From Hexactinellida sp. DTS-2022 (lineage: Eukaryota > Porifera > Hexactinellida), in NCBI GenBank assembly GCA_028753945.1, contig JAPNXP010000012.1, forward strand, positions 3,410,001-3,474,000: 64,000 bases of DNA. The letters run 5' to 3'. The translations under genes and the position numbers were made by a program. Of the stretch, positions 1 through 10,544 are shown piece by piece. The notes below the pieces were generated by a model, which made no database searches, was not told where the DNA came from, and was given only the letters and a program-made list of their open reading frames with translations. Each line of letters begins with the position of its first letter. Position 1 is the stretch's first letter.

Positions 1-240
1 TTCAATTTCGGTAAAAGTGTTAAAACTAATTCCATTGTTTTAACTTGTAATAATTATATTGATTTAACTTGTTCAATCCTACTCTATTGATTCAACTTGC
101 GATAATTAAATTGTTCAACTTAAAAATTCCAGCTGGCTTCTATTTAATTGTAGCATTACAATACAATGGATTAAATTAAATTAATTTATATTAAGAATTT
201 GTTGACTTTACTCAACTCACCGTGGATAAAATTGCTAAAA
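1..240. repeat. Tail of an 845-bp type array unit, interrupted by Helitron A
   Basis: The sequence matches the tail of the dispersed/tandem unit seen again at 8283-8540 and 35577-35830, including the segments reading ccagctggcttctatttaa and caccgtggata. The unit stops at about 240, exactly where Helitron A begins, and resumes at 7698. No gene is visible in it. Confidence 0.85.
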
Positions 241-242
241 TA

Positions 243-395
243 TCTATATATAAAAAGAGGAATTGTTGTGTGTGTGTTTGTTTGTTTGTTTGTCCAGAAT
301 TAATTGGAAAGACTACGAGTCCCAGAAAGCTGAAAATTTGTATACAGGGGTAATTTTATACTGCGACAACGATCTATTGGTTTTTGAAGAGAAAT
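243..395 (+). other. Conserved 5' end of the Helitron family
   Basis: The segment from the TG-rich run through gtccagaattaattggaaag to gacaacgatctattggtttt recurs at 50411-50565, 50805-50920, 58856-58985 and, reversed, at 34140-34290. It marks the left end of family members A, D, E and F. A small ORF over it (263-460) is probably not a gene because it recurs in non-coding copies. Confidence 0.75.
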
Positions 396-464
396 ATTCA
401 CATTTGAAGGTGACAAAATATGTTAGCCAATTAAATTCGAGGGTTTGTTTGATTAGCTAACTTG

Positions 465-575
465 AGCCTGCAATCTGATTGATTAAAAATAAATTCATTT
501 AACCAATCATTTGTGCCTGAAACTCATTGCATGTATTTCTTTTTAGTATGCCTGACTATAAATACTTACTTTTCA
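465..575 (+). promoter_or_regulatory. Leader duplicated upstream of both Helitron A ORFs
   Basis: The stretch from gcaatctgattgatt through accaatcatttgtgc to ttttagtatgcctgactata is repeated at about 7180-7285, immediately before the second ORF. Both copies end in a pyrimidine-rich tract plus TAG directly before ATG CCT GAC, resembling a 3' splice site or a shared leader. In this copy the ATG at 548 opens only a short reading frame, and the long ORF starts at 627. Confidence 0.4.
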
Positions 576-626
576 TCAGAACCTACATTTTTTTTTTACA
601 TTGTTGAATTAGATTCGATTCTTATT

Positions 627-2238
627 ATGCCTCCAAAACGGAAGCCAGGGATTCAGGGGGGGAACAAATTTAAAACTCCGGCTGATCGGAAGCGTTGGGA
701 GCGAGCCAACGAGACTCCTGAGCAGACCCGACTCCGTCTCGACACGCAAAGACAGCTTCAGTCTTCTAGACGAGATGGAGAGACGGAGAGTGAAAATGCA
801 GCTAGGCGCCAAACGCAAAAGCAGATCCAGTCCTCTTACAGAGAGTCTCAGACTGACGGGGAAACTGCTGCGCGCCTCGATAATCAGAGGGAATATCAGT
901 TGGCCTATTTAGAGTCTCAGACTGACGGGGAAACTGCTGCACGCCTCGATAATCAGAGGGAATATCAGTCGGCCTATTTAGACTCTCAGACTGACGAGGA
1001 AACTGCTGCACGCCTCGATAAAAAGAGGGAATACCAATCAACCTATTTAGAGTCTCAGACTGACGGGGAAACTGCTGCTCGCCTCGATAATCAGAGGGAA
1101 TACCAGTCTGCCTATTTAGAGTCTCAGACTGACGGGGAAACTGCTACGCGCCTCGATAATCAGAGGGAATACCAGTCTGCCTATTTAGAGTCTCAGACTG
1201 ACGGGGAAACTGCTGCACGCCTCGATAATCAGAGGGAACACCAGTCTGCCTATTTAGAGTCTCAGACTGACGAGCAAACTGCTGCGCGCCTCGATAAAAA
1301 GAGGGAATATGCTACCGTGCTGAGAGCAGGAGAGACAGCAGAGCAGCATGCTGAGCGTATGCAGGAAAGGGTTGAGTTGTATGCTAATTCCCTCATTTCT
1401 AAGTCGGCCTTGAACTTAGCTAGGTCACAATCTGCCTGTGAGGTTACTGATAACTTTAGCGCAGAGTATTCAGTTGGCAGTATGACTTTTTCCTGCACTT
1501 TTTGTGATGCGAAATTCTGGGAAAGTGAAAAACTTTCAACTAGCACCAGATTATTACCCAAGTTTCCACTCTGCTGTGGACAGGCCAAGGTTGTTCTTCC
1601 CTCTTTAGCTACGCCGCCTGACCTGCTTGATCACCTGCTGACAGCGAGTGACACCAGAGGGAGAGCTTTCAGAGATAACATCCGAGCGTACAACTCTGCT
1701 CTTGCCTTCGCCTCGCTCGGAGTTAACCTGGATAAGCAGCTCGCCAATGCTAAGAGAGGTATGTACACATTCCGTATTCACGGGACTGTACACCACTACA
1801 TTGGACAGCTCATGCCGAGAGAGGGACAGGCCCCGGCATTTGCTCAGATATATATCCATGACGGTACCCCTGAGGCTGAAGCGGAGTATCGCCAGCAGGG
1901 TCTGGGTGGGGCTGCTCTACCCGAGCTCCTGTGTCTACAGGCTATGCTGCATGAGGTCAATCCGTATGTCTCCTACTTCAGACAGGGAAAAGACGTTATG
2001 CGAGAGCATGGAGGTGCAGACGTGAGGATGACGATTAGATCTGACGGGGCCTCTGATCCCCGTCGGTACAACGCCCCCACTGCACCTGAGATTGCCGTTA
2101 TCATGCCTGGAGACGGATATAACGAGCTGGAAGCCAGCAGAGACATTGTCCTGCACGCGCGGAGTGGGGACTTGCAGCGCATCACCGAGACCCACCGCGC
2201 CTACGATCCCCTGCACTATGTGCTCCTATTCCCTCGAG
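627..2238 (+). CDS. Helitron A protein exon 1: repeat-rich N-terminus
   Basis: The reading frame starts with a lysine-rich segment (MPPKRKPG), followed by about eight near-identical 23-residue units containing SQTDGETAARLDNQREYQ. A Cys-rich patch (CTFCDAKFW...CC) comes next, then the conserved pre-Rep region ending in FPRG. The FPRG glycine codon is split by the intron at 2239, after the first base. This region lies N-terminal to the nuclease in Helitron proteins and its role is unknown. The repeats look like a charged helical spacer. The exon is open throughout. Confidence 0.75.
840..1305 (+). repeat. 69-bp coding tandem repeat
   Basis: The repeats share gagtctcagactgacgggga, tgctgcacgcctcgataatc and agagggaata. 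The unit length of 69 bp equals 23 codons, so gain or loss of units keeps the frame. Substitutions between units include GGG/GAG in the DGE/DEE position. Confidence 0.9.
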
Positions 2239-2301
2239 GTAAGTACTGCTGATTTATTGACATTATGTATTAGTGTGCACTGTTTATACTGCTTCTCTTA
2301 G
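2239..2301 (+). other. 63-bp GT-AG intron in the Helitron A gene
   Basis: The intron starts gtaagtactg and ends ttctcttag. Splicing joins the first base of a glycine codon at 2238 with gt at 2302-2303, giving the uninterrupted segment FPRG-EDGW-R conserved in Helitron proteins. Read through, the intron gives a stop within a few codons. Its size matches the short introns of the host Ig gene. Confidence 0.85.
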
Positions 2302-3754
2302 GTGAGGATGGCTGGCGGCTTAAATTCCCTCACAGCAGAGGAAAGGGCTGCGTCACTCCGATGGAGTACTACTCCTATAGACTGATGGTCCGGAGCAGCC
2401 TGAGCTACCTGCACGTGTTCGGGAGACTGTTCCATCAGTACCTGGTGGATATGTACGCTAAGATAGAGCAGCAGAGACTGAACTACATAAAGTTCAACCA
2501 GAGGCAGATCAGGAGAGATCTCTACAGCGGTCTGGCTGACGCCCTGTCCTCAGGCGACACGGACGCCGGTGAGCTGGGACGCAGTATTATACTCCCCTCC
2601 TCTTACACAGGTAGTCCCAGACAAATGTTTGAACTGTATCAGGACGCTATGGCTATAGTCAGGAAATATGGTAAGCCAGACTTATACATTACATTTACCT
2701 GTAATCCACAATGGGAGGAGATTACGTCCGCGCTGCTATTAAATCAGAAAGCGAGCGATCGCCCTGATTTAATAGTTCGAGTCTTTCGCCTTAAACTGCG
2801 TGAATTATTGAGCGATATTACCAAAAAGCACATTCTTGGTAAGCCTCTTGCATATGTGTATACCATAGAATTCCAAAAGCGGGGCCTAGCCCATGCTCAT
2901 ATTCTAATTATAATTACTGATGAGGATAAGCCGCGAGACCCGTCTGCATATGATAACATAGTGTGTGCTGAGATCCCGGACCCAGTTCTTAAACCGAGAC
3001 TACATAGCATTGTGAAGCGCTGTATGATGCATGGTCCATGTGGTTTGTCTAACAAAAGCGCCGCTTGCATGCGTGATGGTAAATGCTCTAAGAGATTCCC
3101 GAAGAATTTTCTTGCGTGACCAGTACTGCTAATGATGGGTACCCTAATTACCGTCGCAGGGATGATGGCCGTAGCGTGCGAGTAGGGAAGGCTCTTCTTG
3201 ACAATCGGTGGGTAGTCACACACAATCCCTATTTGCTGTTGAAGTACAATGCGCACATTAATTTAGAGATTTGTACCTCAGTTACTGCTGTTAAGTATCT
3301 CTTCAAATATGTGTACAAGGGTCACGATAGAGCCATTGTAGAGTTCAGTTCAGGCGAAACTGCGAATACTAGCGTACCTAAGCGTAAGGACGAGGTCGCT
3401 AATTACGTAGAAGGTCGATACGTCTCTGCCACGGAAGCTTGCTACCGTATATTCGCCTTTGACCTTCATGGTAAATTCCCCAAAGTGATCAGGCTAGCTC
3501 TCCATCATGAGAATGAGCAGTCTGTGGTCTTTTCTGCGGACGCGGACATTGGAGATGTTCTGAGTAGACAGAAGCATACCACACTAACTGCATGGTTCGA
3601 ATCTAATAAGAAATTCCCTGAAGGGCTAGAACTCACTTACACGAATTTCGCTGACATGTTTGTGTGGGACAAAGATAAGCGTGAATGGAAACTTAGAGTT
3701 AAGGGACATGGTAAAGTGATAGCCCGTATGTACTCCGCTCATCCAGGGGAGTGA
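2302..3754 (+). pseudogene. Helitron A Rep (HUH nuclease) region
   Basis: This segment holds the Helitron-like N domain and Rep nuclease. The HUH metal-binding motif is in RGLAHAHILI (about 2883-2912), and the paired tyrosines are in YLFKYVYKG (codons at 3296 and 3308). A Cys-rich stretch (CMMHGPCGLSNKSAACMRDG) lies between them. The frame shifts by one near 3115-3120, between KNFLA and DGYPNYRRRD, and TGA at 3752 interrupts the segment after HPGE, where related proteins read on to YYLRILL. The catalytic residues themselves look intact. This domain would nick and ligate transposon ends. Confidence 0.85.
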
Positions 3755-5766
3755 CCACGTTATTACCTAAGGATACTGCTGAACCATGTCACAGGTTGCA
3801 CGAGCTTTCAGGACATCCGTACTCTCCCTGATGGCACAGTCTGTGACACCTATAAGGAGGCATGTCTGAGACGAGGTCTGCTGGAGGATGATCAGGAAGT
3901 TGATCAGTGTTTGGCAGAGGCAGTTACCTGTTCCATGCCAGCACAGTTGCGTCAGCTATTCGTGACTATTCTCCTGTTTGTTGAGCCATCTATTCCACTC
4001 GCCCTCTGGGATAAGTACAAATCCTCTTTCGCTGAGGTCTTCCTGTGTCGTGCTAGAACTGTATTGGCTAATGTGGAACTCGATGAGCATATCTTAAATA
4101 GTGTATTGCTTGATCTTGAGTACCGACTGCAGAAACATGGAAAGTCCTTAGCTGACTACCCAGGAATGCCGATCCCTACTAATGTGAGGAATCCGTATGA
4201 GGAATCGCGTATCATTATGGATGAGCTTGATTATAATGTTAGTGAACAGAATGATATAGTGGTCAAAACTTGCCTCTACTTAATGCTGACCAGTTGAGTA
4301 TATATAACATTATAATTGCAGCTGTTAACGATACTAATTCGTGCTCTAATGCATTCTTTATCGATGGACCTGGAGGGACCGGAAAAACGTTCCTTTATAA
4401 CACGCTGTTATCCACGGTCCGTTCACAGGGTAATATAGCATTGGCCATGGCTTCATCCGGTATAGCACCTCTGCTCCTACAGGGTGGAAGGACTGTTCAC
4501 TCTAGGATGAAGGTCCCTATCCATTTGAATGAAATCTCTGTCTGCAGTATTTCCAAACAGAGCGCCTTAGCTAGGTTAATTCAGCGCACCAAACTGTTTG
4601 TTTGGGACGAGGCTCCTATGACACATAGACATGCTGCAGAGTGTATCGACCGTACATTGAGAGATCTCTGTTCATGCGATATCCCACTCGGTGGCAAAGT
4701 TATTGTGTTTGGAGGTGATTTCCGTCAAATACTGCCTGTAATCAGACATGGGACCGAAGCTGATGTTGTGTCAGCCTGTCTGAACAGATCGCCTCTCTGG
4801 AGTCATGTTAAGGTTCTTAAACTCACTATAAACATGCGACTCCGTAATTTATCTTCAGGTGATGCATCCCAAGTTAGTGACTTCTCAAAATTCCTTTTGA
4901 GAGTTGGAGAAGGCACTGAGCCCGAGGATGAGAATCATATGATTCACGTGGACCACAAATTCATAGTAGCAGGCGAGTCAGTTTCTGATTTGGTTGCTGC
5001 TACTTACAGCGATATTAAAGTTAACTATAATAATCCAGATTATATTTCTCGCCGTAGTTTGATGTGTCCTAAGAATGACACCACTGAGTTTATAAATCAA
5101 TACGTTATGGACCTGATACCTGGGGAAGCGAGCACGTTATTAAGCGCAGACTCGGTCGGTGAGGAGCAGGCAGGTATGTACCCCACTGAGTTCCTAAATT
5201 CTATTACACCAAATGGTTTGCCTCCTCATCGACTGTACCTTAAGGTTCACGCTTCTATAATTTTATTGCGTAGTCTTGACCCGACTCAAGGAATGTGTAA
5301 CGGCACTCGGTTAACTGTAAAAGCATTCCTGAATCGCATGATTGACGCCGAAATTGCTACAGGTGTTCATAAGGGTAAACGGGTTTTTATTCCCAGCATA
5401 CCCATGACTCCATCTGACTCAGACTTTCCGTTTGTGCTCAGAAGGAGGCAGTTCTCTATTCGTCCTGCCTTTTGTATTACCATTAACAAAGGGCAAGGAC
5501 AGAGTTTAGAAAATGTGGGCATATTCCTACCATCTCCGAATGCTATTTTCAGCCATGGCCAACTATATGTTGCATTGAGCCGAGTTCAAAACCCTGCCGG
5601 CTTAAAAATTATGGTTTGTGGCGGCACCCCCTCCTCATCCGGCGGAGCCTTGGTTAGGAATGTAGTATATCGTGAGGTATTCCAGAATCATTTGGGTAAT
5701 GTAGTGCACTCCACTCAGGATACATGTACCATGGATGTGTCTCTTCCATCCTCTCCCCTTTCGCAG
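3755..5766 (+). pseudogene. Helitron A PIF1-family helicase region
   Basis: After the TGA the frame continues to about 4260, then shifts into the frame that carries the helicase. Walker A is GPGGTGKT (about 4369-4392) and Walker B is WDEAPMTH. Later motifs include [10 protein letters not shown] and, near the end, [16 protein letters not shown] and YVALSRV. This is a 5'-to-3' superfamily 1B helicase of PIF1 type, fused in Helitrons to Rep to unwind donor DNA. The 4270-5853 frame is open for the helicase proper. The segment from about 3350 to 5452 is indistinguishable from 40674-42776 in copy A'. Confidence 0.9.
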
Positions 5767-6632
5767 CTGATTCCGAAGACCCGGTCTTTAGTCCTGCGAA
5801 AAGGGTATCTGTACCAGGTGATTCTGAGCCACTCAGTAAGAAACCTAAGCTAACTGAATTCAGTGATAATATCCTCAGTCCATTCCTGGATTCCCAATCG
5901 ACTCAGTCTCCCATGAGTACTGATTTGCCTGATTTGATGTTTGATGGTATTACCACAGGCCCGGTACATACTATGGATATTAATTTGCTCAATTGTTCCA
6001 TAAATAACTTGACTCCCCTTATGCAAAGGAGGATTGCCAGTAGCATTGGGTTAGATGTCGAACCAATTTTAATGACTAGAGAACCATTACTTCGCCCTCT
6101 TATTAATAATTACAAGCAATACTACTGTTCACTGGAAAATAGATTGACAAATACATTTCACATGAATATTTCTTTAGTACCAGTATTTGCCGATGGTAAT
6201 TGTTTGTATCGAGCATTATCCCATATTATATTTGGTACTGAATCGAAATTTGAAATGCTAAAGCAGAATCTGATTGGTAGATTCATGTCGAGTCCACAAT
6301 ACTTTCCTAGTGTTATGGAGAAATCGGGTTTGCACTCTGAGGAAGAATTGCATGAGCACGTACAACGCATTTCCGCTCCTCATGCATGGGGTACTGACGT
6401 TGAATTAAGGATGCTAGGAGCTTTAGCTGGCATAGACGTCGTCTCCATTAGTGCAACCGATAGTGATTGCAATAACTGGAGACTACACAATGTGTATATC
6501 CATGGTCAACTAACAAGTCCAATGTTATGTGATCCAACCTATCATGGTAAAATATCGGGAATAGTGTATCATTGCATAGACCACCATGTAGGTTCTGAAC
6601 ACTTTGATCCGTTTTACTTAGTAGCTCAATGA
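5767..6632 (+). CDS. Helitron A OTU-family cysteine protease domain
   Basis: An open frame at 5724-6632 holds a Ser/Pro-rich linker and an OTU domain. The catalytic block is DGNCLYRALSHI (about 6190-6225) and the C-terminal histidine block is SEHFDPFYLV just before the stop. OTU domains are deubiquitinase-type cysteine proteases, and some Helitron lineages carry them. Its transposon role is unknown. In copy A' one more base at the junction keeps the linker in frame with the helicase, so the separate frame here is probably a deletion artefact and not an independent gene. Confidence 0.8.
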
Positions 6633-6974
6633 AGTAACAACAGCGTCGAAATCCCCCCTGCTATTCAAAATGGCGTGGCATGACTAACTGTATTCAAATG
6701 GCATGACAACTGTATTCAACATAACCTTAGTCAACAGAAGAAGTTTACTGCTTACTGAATGAAGCGTGATTCCGCTGAGGGATGGAACACTTTTGGCAAA
6801 TGATACCCATATCATGCCAAGAGTGATTCTCTATTGGTGAGCAGCTGTCCAATATGTATTTATTGACAGCTAGAAGCTTTGCTTCCTTCAATGTAAGCTA
6901 TCCCAGCATAGTGATGATTACAGTATATGTATACAGGTATATTGTGAGAGGATTCACTCATCCCAGTGTTACTT
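6633..6974 (+). other. Gene-free spacer in Helitron A
   Basis: This 340-bp stretch follows the OTU stop. A short imperfect repeat (ggcatgacaactgtattcaa type) occurs near 6675-6720. I see no coding signal until the peptide-like segment in 6955-7060 that is shared with Helitron C. Confidence 0.5.
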
Positions 6975-7140
6975 CATTAATTGAGCTACTAAGAAGTGCA
7001 GAAAGCAATATCAACTTTTATTGTTTTCTGCCCCCCGAGACGACGGATCAAATTAGCGCTCAGGCGTAGGCTCGGGGAAAGGTACAGGACATGTCCCAAG
7101 TGTGTCCGTTCTATTATAGAATAGCCCTGAGGGAACGAAC
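6975..7140 (+). ncRNA. Conserved stem-forming module, copy in Helitron A
   Basis: This block matches 48726-48900 in Helitron C, including ctcggggaaaggt, ccaagtgtgtccgttctatt and agaatagccctgaggga. The outer ends can pair: aatta and taggctcg upstream pair with cgaaccta and taatt downstream, with one mismatch. In Helitron C the same positions pair with different bases. Small inner hairpins (ttcta-tta-tagaa, ccc-tga-ggg) are preserved. The left part could instead encode a peptide, because both copies read FT-P...IELL-S-E followed by PP. Its function is unknown. Confidence 0.35.
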
Positions 7141-7259
7141 CTATAATTATTTGAATACATAATATACAGTCTTCCAGAGGCTGCAATCTGATTGATTGAA
7201 AATAATTTCATCAAACCAATCATTTGTGCAGGTTTTACATTGTAAGTTTTTCTTTTAGT

Positions 7260-7677
<418 letters not shown>

Positions 7678-7697
7678 CGAGACCGAAGGACTTGTAT

Positions 7698-8799
7698 AAG
7701 TAATAATATAATTTATTATCAATACATAATGAATGAATGGCATTAAACTCTAGATGGTTTATGATAGAAAAAAACTTGAAATTCAACAATCGTTCCTTTG
7801 TCCCATACAACATGTTAAATGAGTCTAAACACTATGAGGCGTTCATGACATGGCGAAAAAAATCCAAAATTGCAGCGGTACCGACAGCATGTTCCTTTGG
7901 AGGCACTATCAATAAACCACCACCAAAATATAGTGCCACCAAAGGAACATGCGTCGGCACAGGCTGCAATTTTGGTTTTTATTTTTATTTCTCCGTAGCA
8001 GGTGCCCTGGCCACACCTGTAGACATTGAGGGATGAAACTTGGCATGTAGTTGCGAAGGGACCGTCTAATTTGCTCCTGGGGTTACGAATTTTTATCAAG
8101 AAATTTTTGACACATCTTTAACACCTTTCAAAATTTGTCTGGTCCATAACTCAAAATATGTTTTAATAAACCCCAAAATTTTATTTCATATTTAGATTCA
8201 TTTAAAAATTCTGCGTCTGATGGGAGAAGAAAATTTGTTAAAATTGGTGTAATTTCTGCAATAAATGGGAGTTGAAATTCCTTTGTTTACTCAACACTTC
8301 AATTTCAATAAAACTGTGAAATCTAATTCCATTGTTTCAACTTGTAATAATTATATTGATTTAACTTGTTAAATCCTACTCTATTGATTCGACTTGAGAT
8401 AATTTGATTGATTTAACTTATAAATTCCAGCTGGCTTCTATTTAATTGTAGTATTACTATACAATGGATAAAATAAAATAATATAATATAAGTAATTTGT
8501 TGACTCAACTCAACCAACCGTGGATAACATTGCTAAAATAAATAACTAATAATATAATTTATTATCAATACATAATGAATGAATGGCATTAAACTCAGGA
8601 TGGTTTATGATAGAAACAAACTTCAAATTTATCTACCGTTCCTTGTGACTCGGACCAAATAACAAATGCTTCTTCACACCTTGGGCGTTGATGACTTGTC
8701 GAAAAAAAATCCAAAATTGCAGCCTGCGCCGACAGCATGTTCCTTTGGAGGCACTATCAATATACCACAATCAAAATATAGTGCCACCAAAGGAACATG
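7698..8799. repeat. Array block with two hairpins, forward orientation
   Basis: Continuation of the array unit interrupted by Helitron A. It holds the 120-bp imperfect hairpin at about 7861-7978 and again from about 8707. The spacing of about 845 bp defines the short unit type. The second hairpin is cut after ggaacatg at 8799, where Helitron B starts. Short ORFs here are palindrome shadows. Confidence 0.85.
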
Positions 8800-9485
8800 A
8801 GACGTGTCTGATTAACATCAAAGATGGCAGAGTACTTAAGATAGCGTTGTGCCGAGGCTTGACTTTTCCCGAGATCCCCCCTGAGCTATCTGGTCTGACT
8901 GTAATTGAACAGAGACTGGTATCTCCCAGACACGAGTTCATGAACATCAGATCTCTGGGCAGGGAGAGACAGCACGGCTGCATGGCATGGTTGTTAATGT
9001 TCCCATAGACATAGATAAGACTGTTAATCAGTTACCTAGGACATTCTTACAGTCCCAAACCATTCAGTTACAATTGTTTCGTAAGTTATCGTTCTCGAAA
9101 CCCTATTTATACGAAACGATAAGACCTAATGTAGTGTTAGAAGCCGCTCTCTATCTCTCTACCACTGAGCTCTTCAAGCTAGAGAAGGTAGTAGTTTCGG
9201 AGGACTGGGTTAACTCTGTAACACGTACTGGTACTGATAATGTTAATTTTATTGTTAACCCCATTGACGAGCCTTGTGATATAGTTATAGATGAAGAGGA
9301 ACATAATTCTGAGAATGTTCCTGATATTGAGGAGCTCTTCGATAACCTTGAGGAGTTGTTGAAGGTGATTGATGATTGGGATGAGACCAAGGATGATCTC
9401 GCCTATAACCCTGGTTCTTTAGACACATTGCTGCTGTCTAATGAGAACCTGCTAATGAAATTAGCTCCTGGAGAAGGGAGGAAAC
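8800..9485 (+). pseudogene. Helitron B DUF6570-like region
   Basis: The frame 8800-8985 reads a segment ending LVSPRHEFMNIRSLGRERQH, then shifts by one near 8985 into 8987-9485. There the motifs HGMVVNVPIDIDKTVNQLPR and RPNVVLEAALYL appear, followed by a long acidic stretch. This arrangement is typical of the DUF6570 region that precedes the Rep domain in Helitron proteins. The ORF ends where the hAT-like insertion begins, and the frame resumes at 10226. Confidence 0.7.
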
Positions 9486-10217
9486 TAGGGGTGTCGACGA
9501 ATCCTCAAATTCTAATACCCGGTTCTCGAATCCTTTGCCAAGCTAATACCCGGATATACTCGGGTACCCGGGTATTATTTTTAAGTTCATAGAATACTTT
9601 TCAACATGCCTTTAATAAATAGTAAGATCATTGTATACACATCGAATCATGGATTTTTCAATTTATGTAAGAAAGACCCGTCAGCAAATTAACATAAATG
9701 ATTCTTTATTTACTATCAGTATAGTAAATTAAATATGAGAAATAACAAAGAAATATTGATGTTGTTGATAAGAAAATGTTCTAACTTCTATGTATCTCTG
9801 TCTAACTAAATGTTATTCTAAAATAATCTGAAATTTTACTATTTTACTGTAAACTTATGAAATATCCTTTTAGAAATAGGTACTAAGGAATCTAAGGATG
9901 AGTCACTCAAACTTGACCTTAATTTAGTAATGAAGCGACCAGCAGAAGAAAAAGCTCTTTCAGCTTCTACAATGGTACACGGAATATTATAGAGGGCTTG
10001 CTCTAACAGGAGTATATTCTTTGATTTTGTTCCGGTTAGCTCACAAAGTTTGAATTATTTGTTCAGTGTATCGAATTCACTCTCCAAATTTTCCGAAGCC
10101 TTTTATATAATGCGCAATACCCGGGTATTCCTGTTAAATTACCCGGGTACCGAATCGCATTCGATTTTTTGGAACCGAGTATTTACCCGGGTATCTGAGA
10201 ACCGGGTAACACTCCTA
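9486..10217. mobile_element. hAT-like foldback element, 8-bp target duplication
   Basis: The ends are taggggtgt and acactccta, and gaggaaac occurs on both sides (9478-9485 and 10218-10225). The termini contain repeated acccgggta-type motifs at both ends. I see no transposase; the interior is AT-rich. It interrupts the Helitron B coding region, whose reading frame resumes on the far side. Confidence 0.85.
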
Positions 10218-10225
10218 GAGGAAAC

Positions 10226-10344
10226 CTCTGTACTTGACCACGGATAAGTTTATAGAGGAACTAGCTTACCCTTGTGTGTTTGCTGGTTATTGTAGAGACT
10301 TGCCTGAGGACTTGTCTATCCTCAAAAAATCAAAGTCTGACATT
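10226..10344 (+). pseudogene. Helitron B coding segment after the hAT insertion
   Basis: Directly after the target duplication the frame reads PLYLTTDKFIEELAYPCVFA, a segment that in Helitron proteins follows the DUF6570 region. It ends near DILR at about 10344. The next about 200 bp (10345-10550) are AT-rich without coding signal and could be an intron (starting gttagt) or a further insertion. Confidence 0.55.
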
Positions 10345-10544
10345 TTGAGGTTAGTTATACTCAATACTTATATTCTAAATCTTTACTATTAATATTATTT
10401 AAATTGTTAAACTAAACCATGGATTTTTAACTAAATTAAGATGTGTATCCATGGTCAAATGATAAGTTTCTTGTAATTACTATCTTAAAATAACCACAAA
10501 ATAATTCCATATATATGATCGGAGATGTAGCACTAACATCCCCT

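Larger units (their letters stand above)
627..6632 (+). pseudogene. Helitron A Rep-helicase-OTU protein gene, broken
   Basis: This is a single ancestral coding unit: N-terminal repeat region, 63-bp intron, Rep nuclease with HUH and two-tyrosine motifs, PIF1-family helicase, then a C-terminal OTU cysteine-protease domain. Helitron Rep/helicase proteins nick and unwind DNA for rolling-circle transposition. Visible lesions are a frameshift near 3115-3120, an in-frame TGA at 3752-3754, a frameshift near 4255-4285 and a one-base deletion near 5767. The deletion is inferred because copy A' has one extra base there and reads from helicase into the OTU linker in one frame. An upstream ATG at 513 is in frame, but the ATG at 627 begins the basic N-terminus (MPPKRKPG) and is the better start. 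Confidence 0.85.

Noticed and set aside
263..460. A 65-codon gene at the start of Helitron A
   Set aside because: The same sequence is the non-coding 5' terminus of Helitrons D, E and F.
5724..6632. OTU protease as an independent gene
   Set aside because: Copy A' has one more base at the junction and continues from helicase into the same linker, so separation here is due to a deletion.
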